DNA from: Patulibacter sp040675535
GTDB taxonomy: Bacteria; Actinomycetota; Thermoleophilia; Solirubrobacterales; Solirubrobacteraceae
Direction of reading: 5' to 3'
Assembly: GCF_040675535.1 (NCBI RefSeq)
Contig: NZ_JBFAPC010000095.1
Coordinates: forward strand, 1 to 22,523
DNA: 22,523 nucleotides
A model generated the notes under the pieces. That model was not told the DNA's origin. It saw nothing but the letters and a program-made list of their open reading frames with translations, and made no database searches. Every line of letters begins with the position of its first letter. Within the stretch, counting starts at the first letter, position 1. The position numbers and the translations under genes were made by a program. Of the stretch, positions 7,180 to 13,955 are shown one piece after another.

Positions 7180-7225
7180 GCGTCATGTTCCTGGTGATTG
7201 GATCCAGTCACCAGGAACATGACGC
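7180..7225. repeat. 46-bp near-perfect palindrome
   Basis: Arms GCGTCATGTTCCTGGTGA (7180-7197) and TCACCAGGAACATGACGC (7208-7225) are exact reverse complements. The centre is T, the palindrome TGGATCCA (7199-7206), then G, so only one position pair in 46 bp is unpaired. It lies between the HAD stop and the thiG promoter. It could be an unusually long terminator hairpin, a cruciform or protein-binding site, or a member of a dispersed palindromic repeat family. It is far less GC-rich than its surroundings, which suggests insertion of a discrete element. Confidence 0.9.
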
Positions 7226-7282
7226 CGTGGACGACGGGGTGATCCCGGCGCGGCGCGGCCGAGGGCGACCGTCGACCCGCCG

Positions 7283-7288
7283 TACCCT
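7283..7288 (+). promoter_or_regulatory. -10 element, leaderless promoter of thiG
   Basis: TACCCT ends 6 nt before the ATG at 7295, predicting a transcript that begins at the start codon. This decides for ATG 7295 over the in-frame GTG at 7289, which would lie upstream of the transcription start. No TPP aptamer fits between the palindrome and the start. Confidence 0.5.
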
Positions 7289-7294
7289 GTGGCG

Positions 7295-8125
7295 ATGCCC
7301 GCCGAGTCCGCCCCGACCGTGCAGTCCCCGGCCCGCCTGGCGCCAGGCGCCGATCCGCTGACGATCGCCGGCCGCACGTTCTCCTCGCGCCTGCTGCTCG
7401 GGACCGGCGGGTTCAGCCGGATGAGCACGCTGGAGGAGGCCGTCGCGGTTTCGGGTACCGAGCTCGTGACGCTCGCGCTGCGCCGCGCCGGGTCGGGTGG
7501 CACCGACATCGAGGGCTCGCTCGTCGACGCGCTGGTCCGGGCCGGCGTCGCGTTGCTGCCGAACACCGCCGGCTGCTTCACCGCGCGCGACGCGGTCCTG
7601 ACCGCGAAGCTCGCCCGCGAGGCGTTCCGGACCGACTGGGTGAAGCTCGAGGTGATCGGCGACGACCGCACGCTGCTGCCCGACGCCGTCGAGCTGCTGG
7701 CCGCGGCCGAGGAGCTCGTCGCCGACGGCTTCGTCGTCCTGCCCTACACGACCGACGACCCCGTCCTGGCGCGCCGGCTGGAGGACGTCGGCTGCGCCGC
7801 GGTGATGCCGCTGGGCTCGCCGATCGGCTCCGGCCTCGGCATCCGCAACCCCCACAACATCGAGCTGATCGTCGAGCGTGCCGGCGTGCCGGTCGTCCTC
7901 GACGCGGGCATCGGCACGGCGTCCGAGGCCGCGCTGGCGCTCGAGCTCGGCTGCGACGCCGTGCTCTGCGCGACCGCGATCAGCCGCGCGGAGGACCCGG
8001 TCCGCATGGCGCGCGCGATCCGCCTGGGCGTCGAGTCCGGCCGCCTGGCCCGCGGCTCCGGCCGGATCCCGCGGCGCACCCACGCGCTGCCGTCGACCCC
8101 GGTGGCGGGCACGCCGGACCTCTAG
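7295..8125 (+). CDS. thiG: Thiazole synthase ThiG
   Basis: Condenses 1-deoxyxylulose 5-phosphate, ThiS thiocarboxylate and dehydroglycine (from ThiO) into the thiazole phosphate of thiamine. The 276-residue TIM-barrel protein shows LLLGTGGF (34-40), LPNTAGC (88-94), WVKLEVIGD with the Schiff-base lysine at about 117, VLPYTTDDP, AAVMPLGSPIGSGLGI and VVLDAGIGT, all ThiG signatures. The family usually runs 250-270 residues; here the N-terminus adds a short disordered segment before PLTIAGRTF. It is separated from thiO-thiS by four unrelated genes, three of them on the opposite strand, so it must be transcribed apart from the riboswitch unit. A TRIC channel gene follows after 5 nt. Confidence 0.96.
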   Translation: MPAESAPTVQSPARLAPGADPLTIAGRTFSSRLLLGTGGFSRMSTLEEAVAVSGTELVTLALRRAGSGGTDIEGSLVDALVRAGVALLPNTAGCFTARDAVLTAKLAREAFRTDWVKLEVIGDDRTLLPDAVELLAAAEELVADGFVVLPYTTDDPVLARRLEDVGCAAVMPLGSPIGSGLGIRNPHNIELIVERAGVPVVLDAGIGTASEAALALELGCDAVLCATAISRAEDPVRMARAIRLGVESGRLARGSGRIPRRTHALPSTPVAGTPDL

Positions 8126-8130
8126 CCGCC

Positions 8131-8886
8131 GTGCTGCTGCCCGCCCTCCACCCGCTCGCCGCCGCGACGGTCACCGTCCCCCTGGGGCTCGACCTCGCCG
8201 CGGTCGCGGTGGGCGCGGTCTTCGGCGCGCTGGTCGCCGTCCGTCGCGACCTCGACCTGACCGGGACGATCGGCCTGGCGGTGCTCGGCGGCCTCGGCGG
8301 CGGCGTCGTGCGGGACCTGCTGCTGAACCAGATGCCGGTGGCGCTGACGAGCGACTCGTACCTGCCGGTCGCGCTCGGCGTCGGCGTCCTGATGCTGGTG
8401 CTGCACCCGCACGCGGGGCGGCTGGACGACCTGCTCGACCTCTTCGACGCGTTCGCGCTCGGCCTGTTCGCGATCGTCGGCGCGTCCAAGGCGCTCGACG
8501 CCGGCCTCGGTCCGGTGTCGTCCGCGGCGGTCGGCGTCGTCGCGGCGACGGCCGGCGGGGTGCTCTGCGACGTCCTCTCGGGTCAGCGGCCCTACATCTT
8601 CGGCCCGGGGCCGATCTACGGCCTGGCCGCGGCGGCCGGCAGCGCCGCCTACGTCGCCGTCGACCGGATCGCCGACAGCGTCGCCGCCGGGATCGTCGTC
8701 GCGATGGTGATCACCGTCGGGCTGCGGCTGCTGGCGGTCCACCGCGGGCTCGCGACGCGGACGGCGGCCGAGGTGCGGCTGGGGCGCGGGCGGCGGGGAT
8801 CGACCGGGGGAGCCGGCGCGGAGGGGCGGCCGTCCCCCGACGTCGTGCTCGTCGACGACGCCGACACCACCTCGGACCCGCGATGA
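8131..8886 (+). CDS. TRIC/UPF0126-family membrane protein, probable cation channel
   Basis: Bacterial TRIC-type (formerly UPF0126) membrane protein; homologues form trimeric potassium-permeable channels. It has about seven hydrophobic helices arranged as two homologous halves, each with a glycine-rich signature: GGLGGGVVRD (53-62) in the first half and ATAGGVLCD (139-147) in the second. The second half has Cys where Arg is usual. The proline/glycine segment GQRPYIFGPGPIYG follows the second signature as in the family. The last ~45 residues are a charged, disordered tail (RLGRGRRGSTGG, then acidic). GTG 8131 is 5 nt after the thiG stop, so it is probably co-transcribed with thiG; no functional link to thiamine is known to me. 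Confidence 0.85.
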   Translation: MLLPALHPLAAATVTVPLGLDLAAVAVGAVFGALVAVRRDLDLTGTIGLAVLGGLGGGVVRDLLLNQMPVALTSDSYLPVALGVGVLMLVLHPHAGRLDDLLDLFDAFALGLFAIVGASKALDAGLGPVSSAAVGVVAATAGGVLCDVLSGQRPYIFGPGPIYGLAAAAGSAAYVAVDRIADSVAAGIVVAMVITVGLRLLAVHRGLATRTAAEVRLGRGRRGSTGGAGAEGRPSPDVVLVDDADTTSDPR

Positions 8887-8893
8887 TCCCCGC

Positions 8894-9385
8894 ATGACCG
8901 GAATCGACGGCGAGGCGCTGCAGGGCCGGGTCGTCCGCACGCTGGGCAGCCGCGACCGCCAGGCGGTCGCGGCCCTCGTGACGCACGACGTGCACTACGA
9001 GGACGCGTTCGTCGACGTGCCGCTGCTCGGGCCCGACCGGCTCGCGGACCACCTGGCGATCGTGTGGTCCGCGATCCCCGACGTCGCGTTCGAGACGACC
9101 GGCCCGGTGCTCCACGACGGCGACCGCATCGTCGCGCTGCCGATGCGCCTGGTCGGCAACCACACCGCGTCGCTCGCGGGCATCCCGGCGACCAACCGCT
9201 TCGTGCACGTCCACGGGATGCTCGTCCTCGAGCTCGACGCGACGGCCCACCGGGTCCACCGCGCCCGGCTCTTCTCCGACCGCTACGCCGCGTCGGTCCA
9301 GCTCGGCGTGCTGCCGCAGTCGGGCACCGTCGGCGACCGCGCGGTCCGCGCGATCCAGGGCTTCGGCCTGCTCTGGGGGAAGTAG
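8894..9385 (+). CDS. SnoaL-like (NTF2-fold) protein
   Basis: 163-residue protein resembling SnoaL-type polyketide-cyclase-like/ester-cyclase proteins of the NTF2 superfamily. Visible features are the N-terminal helix, a VTHDVHYEDAF segment (~29-39) with paired His/Asp/Glu, LGPDRLADHL, WSAIPDVAFE (58-67), a typical 'ipDv' turn, and later strands HDGDRIVALPMRLVGNHTASLAGIPATN with the common 'G.H.G.. ..P.T' pattern. Such proteins often act on small hydrophobic substrates, but the family is functionally broad and no substrate can be named. The gene begins 7 nt after the TRIC stop, so it is the last member of a thiG-TRIC-SnoaL transcription unit, followed by a hairpin and a convergent gene. Confidence 0.75.
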   Translation: MTGIDGEALQGRVVRTLGSRDRQAVAALVTHDVHYEDAFVDVPLLGPDRLADHLAIVWSAIPDVAFETTGPVLHDGDRIVALPMRLVGNHTASLAGIPATNRFVHVHGMLVLELDATAHRVHRARLFSDRYAASVQLGVLPQSGTVGDRAVRAIQGFGLLWGK

Positions 9386-9398
9386 GGGCGGAGGGGGC

Positions 9399-9415
9399 CG
9401 CCACGAGACGTGGCG
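9399..9415. terminator. Candidate hairpin between convergent genes
   Basis: CGCCACG and CGTGGCG form a 7-bp stem with an AGA loop, 13 nt after the SnoaL-like stop and inside the 98-nt convergent gap. No T-tract follows. Confidence 0.4.
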
Positions 9416-9483
9416 CCGGTCCTGCGGCGCTGCTGCTCGCGGGCCCGACCGGCGACGGGAGTCCGGCGCGCCACGACGACGGA

Positions 9484-10194
9484 TCAGTCGGGCGCCGCCG
9501 GGATCGCCACGTCGACGGCCAGCGCCGGGTGGTCGGACAGCGGGCCCCGGTCGGGCCGCGACGACGGGCCCGCCGCGACGACCCCACGACCGAGCAGGTG
9601 GTCGACGTCGCGGCTGGCCAGCCGCGACCAGCCCGTCGGCAGGGTGGCGTCGACCGCGGCGGGCCGCAGGTTCAGGTCTCCGCCGAGGAGGACCGGGCCG
9701 CTCCCCGTCGCCCACGCCTCCATCCGCCCGAGCGCCAGCGCGACGTCGAGCGGCGGCCCCGCCGGGCCGGGCGTCTCGCCGGGGTGGGGCGGCTCGGCGT
9801 GGACGTTGCCGACCCACATGCCGTCGACCAGCACGGCGTGCACGACCCGCCGCTCGGGCCACACCCGCAGCCGGCGACGGGCGTGGGCGGCGATCCGCAG
9901 CGGCGGGCGGACGAGGATCGAGTCCGCACCCCCGCCGTTGCTGCGCAGCAGGTCCGGCCGGCGGGATGCGATCGCACGGCGCAGCGGGAGCAGCGCGTTG
10001 CGGGACGTCAGGACCGTCCGCGCGTCGGCGCCGCAGGCCCGCGCCAGCAGCGGCGGCCACCACGGCGGCACCTCCTGCAGCAGCGCGACGTCCCACTCCC
10101 ACCCGGCGAGCGTCGCGGCGAACTCGTGCAGCAGCGGGCGCCCGGCGGGCGGCACGGCGCGGCCGTGGAAGAGGTTCCAGGTGAGGACGCGCAC
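9484..10194 (-). CDS. Endonuclease/exonuclease/phosphatase (EEP) family protein
   Basis: Metal-dependent phosphodiesterase/phosphatase fold (DNase I/AP endonuclease-like). From the GTG at 10194 the 236-residue product has the complete catalytic set: N7 in LTWNLFHG, E41 in LLQEVPP, H132 in GNVHAEPPHP, D173 and N175 in GGDLNLR, D196/D198 in RDVDHLL and D221-H222 in LSDHPAL. The motif order and spacing are standard though the protein is short for the family. The frame stays open upstream to 11352, opposite argF, but that is antisense noise; the conserved N-terminal strand starts immediately at the GTG. It has no signal peptide, so it is probably cytoplasmic. It is divergent from argF, with only 57 nt between the starts. 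Substrate (DNA, RNA, lipid head group) is not predictable here. Confidence 0.85.
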   Translation of the reverse strand: MRVLTWNLFHGRAVPPAGRPLLHEFAATLAGWEWDVALLQEVPPWWPPLLARACGADARTVLTSRNALLPLRRAIASRRPDLLRSNGGGADSILVRPPLRIAAHARRRLRVWPERRVVHAVLVDGMWVGNVHAEPPHPGETPGPAGPPLDVALALGRMEAWATGSGPVLLGGDLNLRPAAVDATLPTGWSRLASRDVDHLLGRGVVAAGPSSRPDRGPLSDHPALAVDVAIPAAPD

Positions 10195-10239
10195 GGCGGG
10201 ACGATCCTCCCCGATCCGCGGCCGTCGGGCGCGATGATC

Positions 10240-10245
10240 TAGCCT
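10240..10245 (+). promoter_or_regulatory. -10 element, leaderless promoter of argF
   Basis: TAGCCT ends 6 nt before the GTG at 10252, with no Shine-Dalgarno between them, consistent with a leaderless mRNA. Confidence 0.5.
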
Positions 10246-10251
10246 CGCCCG

Positions 10252-11208
10252 GTGACCACCGTGCGCCACCTGCTGACGGGGACCGAGCTCTCCCGGGACG
10301 ACCTGCTGGCCGTCCTCCGACGTGCGCACGAGCTGAAGGCCCACGACGTCGCGGTCGGCGGCAACCCCTCGGGGGGCCCCACGCACCCCGCGAGCCTCGC
10401 CGGCCTGTCGGTCGGCTTGATCTTCCAGAAGCCGTCGACCCGGACCCGGATCTCCATGGAGGTCGGCGTCCACGAGCTCGGCGCGCACCCCTTGCTGCTG
10501 CGCCCGGACGAGATGCAGCTCTCCCGGGGCGAGTCCGTCAAGGACACCGCGCGGATCCTCTCGCGCCACGTCCACGCGGTCGGCATCCGGACGAACAAGG
10601 ACGCGCTGCTCGAGGAGCTCGCCGCCGAGGGCACGATCCCGGTCGTCAACCTCCTCACCGACGGACACCACCCCTGCCAGGTCGTCGCGGACCTGCTGAC
10701 GCTGCAGGAGGCCTTCCCCGACCGGCTCTCGGAGGACGGCGGCCTCGACGACCTGCACCTCGCGTACGTCGGCGACGGCAACAACGTCGCCCGCTCGATC
10801 GCGCTGGTCGGCTCGATCGCCGGCCTGCAGGTCACGGTCGTCGCGCCCGACGGCTACCAGCTGGCGGCGGGCGAGACCCCGGCCGTCCTGGCGTCGGACC
10901 CGGCGACCGGCGTCGCGGGCGCGGACTGCCTCTACGCCGACGTCTGGGTCTCGATGGGGGACACCGACAGCGACGAGCGGCGCGCGGCCCTGCGCGACTA
11001 CGGGCTCGACGACGCGCTGCTCGACGCCGCGGCACCGGGCGCGATCGCGCTGCACTGCCTGCCCGCGCACCCGGGCGAGGAGATCTCCGCCGAGGTCCTC
11101 TACGGCGACCGGCAGCGGATCTGGGACCAGGCGGAGAACCGCCGCCACGCCCAGAAGGCGCTCCTGGAATGGGTCCTGCGCGCGGGGCCCTTCCGCGACG
11201 CCGCTTGA
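10252..11208 (+). CDS. argF: Ornithine carbamoyltransferase
   Basis: Makes citrulline from ornithine and carbamoyl phosphate in arginine biosynthesis. The 318-residue product has the carbamoyl-phosphate motif KPSTRTR (60-66), the catalytic HPCQ (140-143), the VGDGNNV segment (~173-179), the ornithine-binding SMG loop in WVSMGDTDSD (232-241) and HCLPAHPGEE (268-277). The combination of SMG loop and HCLP separates it from aspartate carbamoyltransferase. Length is normal. No other arginine-pathway gene is next to it, so it stands outside an arg operon here; an ArgR box is not obvious in the 57-nt promoter region. The phasin-like gene downstream has its own promoter-like sequence overlapping the argF stop codon. 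Confidence 0.95.
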   Translation: MTTVRHLLTGTELSRDDLLAVLRRAHELKAHDVAVGGNPSGGPTHPASLAGLSVGLIFQKPSTRTRISMEVGVHELGAHPLLLRPDEMQLSRGESVKDTARILSRHVHAVGIRTNKDALLEELAAEGTIPVVNLLTDGHHPCQVVADLLTLQEAFPDRLSEDGGLDDLHLAYVGDGNNVARSIALVGSIAGLQVTVVAPDGYQLAAGETPAVLASDPATGVAGADCLYADVWVSMGDTDSDERRAALRDYGLDDALLDAAAPGAIALHCLPAHPGEEISAEVLYGDRQRIWDQAENRRHAQKALLEWVLRAGPFRDAA

Positions 11209-11234
11209 ATCGTCGGATAGGCTCGGCCGATAGT
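11205..11234 (+). promoter_or_regulatory. Possible promoter of the phasin-like gene
   Basis: TTGAAT (11205-11210, overlapping the argF stop) and GATAGT (11229-11234) are separated by 18 nt, close to a sigma-70-type layout, and lie about 25 nt before the ATG at 11259. Confidence 0.4.
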
Positions 11235-11258
11235 CGACCTCCTGCACGCGGTGAAGCG

Positions 11259-11798
11259 ATGAACGACGGGCCCCCTCAGGACGCTGCCCGCCCCGGCCCC
11301 GGTGCTGCGGGCGACGACGGCGCGGACGCCCGGGACGACGCGTTCCTCGCACAGCTGGCCGGCCTGCGCCGGTCGATGGCGCAGAGCGTGATCGAGACCG
11401 GCGAGCGGGTGCAGGAGACGGTCGAGGACGCGGTCCGGCGCGGGCGCATGACCCGCAAGGACGCCCAGGAGCTCGCCGGCGCGATCGTCGCGGCGAGCAA
11501 GCGCCAGAGCGACGAGATCCGCCAGGAGCTCGAGGCCCTGCTGGAGCGCGGCCGGCGACTCGGCCGCCGCGCCGAGCCGGCCCCGGAGGCCGAGCCCGTC
11601 GCGATCCCGATCGAGCGCACGCCCGACGCCGTGCGTACGCTGCCGATCGAGCGCTACGACGAGCTCACCGCCGTCCTGGTGCGCAAGAGCCTGAAGGGCC
11701 TGTCGCCGGACGAGCTGCGCGCCGTCCGGACGCACGAGGCGTCGCACGCCAAGCGCAAGACCGTGCTGGACGCGGTCGACCGGCTGCTCGACGCCTGA
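11259..11798 (+). CDS. Phasin-like coiled-coil protein
   Basis: 179 residues in three parts. Residues 1-27 are a disordered Gly/Ala/Asp/Pro segment. Residues ~28-105 form a long amphipathic helix with heptad-like spacing (FLAQLAGLRRSMAQSVIE, then RGRMTRKDAQELAGAIVAA), as in phasin-like and PHA-granule-associated proteins. After an Ala/Pro/Glu linker, a compact C-terminal module of about 50 residues (PIERYDELTA, SLKGLSPDELRAVRTHE, KRKTVLDAVDRLL) matches a small domain often seen at the ends of actinobacterial coiled-coil proteins. A role at a storage granule or as a scaffold is inference; no PHA synthase gene is in the window. The ATG at 11259 is chosen because the open frame upstream overlaps the argF end. 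Strong hairpins follow the stop codon. Confidence 0.7.
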   Translation: MNDGPPQDAARPGPGAAGDDGADARDDAFLAQLAGLRRSMAQSVIETGERVQETVEDAVRRGRMTRKDAQELAGAIVAASKRQSDEIRQELEALLERGRRLGRRAEPAPEAEPVAIPIERTPDAVRTLPIERYDELTAVLVRKSLKGLSPDELRAVRTHEASHAKRKTVLDAVDRLLDA

Positions 11799-11824
11799 GC
11801 CAGGCTGAGACGACACCGGACCTC

Positions 11825-11883
11825 GTGGGGCCCGGACACCGTGATGTCCGGACCCCACGCCCGCGCGTCCCTCAACACGCGGG
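11825..11883 (+). terminator. Two consecutive hairpins after the phasin-like gene
   Basis: The first (11825-11858) pairs GTGGGGCCCGGACA with TGTCCGGACCCCAC, 14 bp with one mismatch and a CCGTGA loop. The second (11860-11883) pairs CCCGCGCGT with ACACGCGGG with one mismatch. They start 27 nt after the stop and are probably a tandem terminator without a T-tract. Confidence 0.6.
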
Positions 11884-12228
11884 GGCGGTCGGTTCCCTCG
11901 TCGCCGGCCGGCCCTCACACCGGGGACGGCGACGTGTCGTGATCGCGGAGAAGCGCGGGTCGCCCGTCGGCACCGTGCCCGGCTCCCGTGCCCCACCGCC
12001 CGTCCTCTCGGATGGGCGGCCTCATGGCGGCTCGGTCGCGGGGCTCATGCTCCGGAGCGGTCTCGGGGAAGAGTTCGGTTACCCGAACTTCTCCGACCAC
12101 GGGAGGAACATAGCGCACCGCGACGCCGAATGCCAACGTCCCGGATCGGGATTCATTCGGGCACCCTTCCGAGGTCTCGCAAGCGCCGTCAGGGAGCCGG
12201 ATCCGCGCGCACGTGCGACCCTTGGTCC
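11884..12228 (+). other. Gene-free stretch with hairpins; possible leader of the methyltransferase gene
   Basis: This is the rest of the 430-nt gap before the methyltransferase gene. It is less GC-rich than its neighbours from about 12070 on. It holds AGTTCGG-TTAC-CCGAACT (12072-12089) and a nested structure CCGAATG ... TCCCG-GAT-CGGGA ... CATTCGG (12126-12160). GGGAGGA (12101-12107) resembles a Shine-Dalgarno but leads to no good open frame. A 73-codon minus-strand frame (11915-12136) has third-position usage unlike the neighbouring genes and is not called. It may be a 5' leader or a small RNA; no known riboswitch class was recognised. Confidence 0.4.
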
Positions 12229-13869
12229 ATGTCCGAGGAGACCTCCCACACCGACCCCGCCACCGTCGCGGACGCCTCGTCCGACGTCGTCGGCGGGGCC
12301 GACGCGGGCGTCACCGGCGCCGCGTCGCCCGAGACCGGCTCGGTCGCCGAGGCGGCCGTGAGCGCGGTCGAGGGCGCGTCCGGCACCACGGAGGCGCCGG
12401 ACGACGTCGCCGACGCGGTCGCCGCCGGCGCCCCGGCCCCCGGGTCCGACGGCGCCCCGGTCGACCCGCGCGAGGCGCCGCAGCAGGCGCCCGCCAAGCG
12501 CCAGCGCGCCCCGCGTCCGCACCGCGGCGCCCAGCTCGAGCTCCGCGTCGAGACCCTCGCCCACGGCGGCAACGGCATCGCCCGCACGCCGGACGGCTGG
12601 GTCGTCTTCGTCCGCGGCGGCATCCCGGGCGACGTCGTCCTCGGCACGATCACGAAGCGCAAGAAGGACTACGGCGAGGCCGTCATCGACGAGGTCCTCG
12701 AGCCCTCGCCCGAGCGGATCCCCGCGGTCGCCCCGCACCCGGGCGCCCCGTGGCAGGTCCTCCCGTACGAGCGCCAGCTCGAGATCAAGGCCGGCCAGGT
12801 CGAGGACGCGCTGCGGCGCCTGGGCGGTCACACGGACGTCGAGATCGAGCCGATCGTCCCGTCCGTCGAGCAGTGGCGCTACCGCAACAAGCTCGAGTAC
12901 TCGTTCGGTGAGGACCAGGACGGCACGCTGAAGCTCGGCTTCCACGCCGCCGGCTCGTGGCAGGACATCGTCCACATCGACGACTGCCTGCTGGCGTCCG
13001 AGGTGGGCAACGAGGCCCGCAACCACGTCTACCGCTGGTGCGTGGACCAGGGCCTCTCGGCCTACGACCGCAAGCTCCACCAGGGGCTCCTGCGCAACCT
13101 CGTCGTCCGCGAGGGCACGCGCACGGGCGAGCTCCAGGTGCGGATCGTCACCTCCGTCGGCGAGTTCGACGTCATGAGCCTCTCGCTGTACCTGCAGGAG
13201 CACATGAGCGTGCCGATCACCGGCCTGCTCTGGACGCAGATGAGCCAGGTCGGCGAGACGACCTACGGCGGCGACACCGACCTCGTCTCCGGCGGCGCGT
13301 ACATCCACGAGGAGATCTGCGGCCTGCGCCTGCGGATCTCGCCCGAGGGCTTCTTCCAGACGAACACCGTGATGGCCGAGCGGCTCTACGAGCTCGCCGC
13401 GGAGTTCGCCGGGCTCGAGGGCTGGGAGCGCGTCTTCGACCTCTACTGCGGCTCCGGCTCGCTCGGCCTGACGCTCGCGACCAAGGCCGGCGAGATCATC
13501 GGCGTCGAGATCGTGAAGGAGTCGATCCAGGACGCCGCCACGAACGCCGAGCTCAACGACATCCGCAACGCGAAGTTCCTCGCGTCCGACGCCCGCACGG
13601 GCCTGCCGGACGCGATCGAGCTCGCCGGTCGCCCCGACGTCCTGATCGTCGACCCGCCGCGCGCCGGCCTCGGCCCGCGCGTCTGCAAGCGGATCGTCGA
13701 GGCCCAGCCGAAGCGGATCGTCTACGTCTCCTGCAACCCGACGACGCTGGCGCCGGACGCGCAGCGCATCGTCGAGGGCGGCTACGTCCTGCGCAAGGTG
13801 CGCCCGGTCGACATGTTCCCGCAGACGCCCCACGTGGAGTGCGTCGCGGTGCTGGACCGCGTGGCCTGA
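12229..13869 (+). CDS. rlmD: RumA/RlmD-type RNA (uracil-5-)-methyltransferase, without Fe-S cysteines
   Basis: SAM-dependent methyltransferase that makes 5-methyluridine in RNA, probably 23S rRNA. The order in the 546-residue product is: an Ala/Asp/Glu-rich disordered extension of ~90 residues, unusual for the family; a basic stretch; a TRAM RNA-binding domain (103-158); the central domain; FFQTNT; the SAM motif FDLYCGSGSLGL; VDPPRAGL; YVSCNPTT with the catalytic Cys at about 502; and PHVECVAVL with the proton-abstracting Glu at about 537. The family's [4Fe-4S] ligands (CxxxxxCxxC before 'Q..YxxQL') are absent: the matching segment reads APHPGAPWQVLPYERQL (~168-184). ATG 12229 is preferred because the upstream in-frame region is poorly coding. 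Whether the target is U1939, U747 or tRNA U54 cannot be told. Confidence 0.87.
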   Translation: MSEETSHTDPATVADASSDVVGGADAGVTGAASPETGSVAEAAVSAVEGASGTTEAPDDVADAVAAGAPAPGSDGAPVDPREAPQQAPAKRQRAPRPHRGAQLELRVETLAHGGNGIARTPDGWVVFVRGGIPGDVVLGTITKRKKDYGEAVIDEVLEPSPERIPAVAPHPGAPWQVLPYERQLEIKAGQVEDALRRLGGHTDVEIEPIVPSVEQWRYRNKLEYSFGEDQDGTLKLGFHAAGSWQDIVHIDDCLLASEVGNEARNHVYRWCVDQGLSAYDRKLHQGLLRNLVVREGTRTGELQVRIVTSVGEFDVMSLSLYLQEHMSVPITGLLWTQMSQVGETTYGGDTDLVSGGAYIHEEICGLRLRISPEGFFQTNTVMAERLYELAAEFAGLEGWERVFDLYCGSGSLGLTLATKAGEIIGVEIVKESIQDAATNAELNDIRNAKFLASDARTGLPDAIELAGRPDVLIVDPPRAGLGPRVCKRIVEAQPKRIVYVSCNPTTLAPDAQRIVEGGYVLRKVRPVDMFPQTPHVECVAVLDRVA

Positions 13870-13941
13870 GGCCACCGCCGCGCGAGGCGCGCGCCGGGAC
13901 CCGGCGGATCCCGGCCCGTGAGCGGCGCCGAGGTGGCGCCG
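13861..13941. terminator. Three hairpins in the convergent methyltransferase/marR gap
   Basis: GTGGCC-TGA-GGCCAC (13861-13875) is a perfect stem whose loop is the methyltransferase stop codon. GCCGGGA/TCCCGGC (13893-13915) and CGGCGCC-GAGGT-GGCGCCG (13923-13941) follow. They fill the 86-nt convergent gap and could terminate transcription from both directions. Confidence 0.5.
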
Positions 13942-13955
13942 GGCGGGCGTCGGGG

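Noticed and set aside
10519..11078. Possible inactive ornithine carbamoyltransferase because HCLPAH is followed by Pro instead of Arg
   Set aside because: That position varies among active family members; STRTR, HPCQ, SMG and HCLP are all intact.
11915..12136. 73-codon minus-strand gene MAFGVAVRYVPP...
   Set aside because: Third-position base usage is unlike the neighbouring genes, it lies over hairpin-rich DNA, and no family is recognisable.
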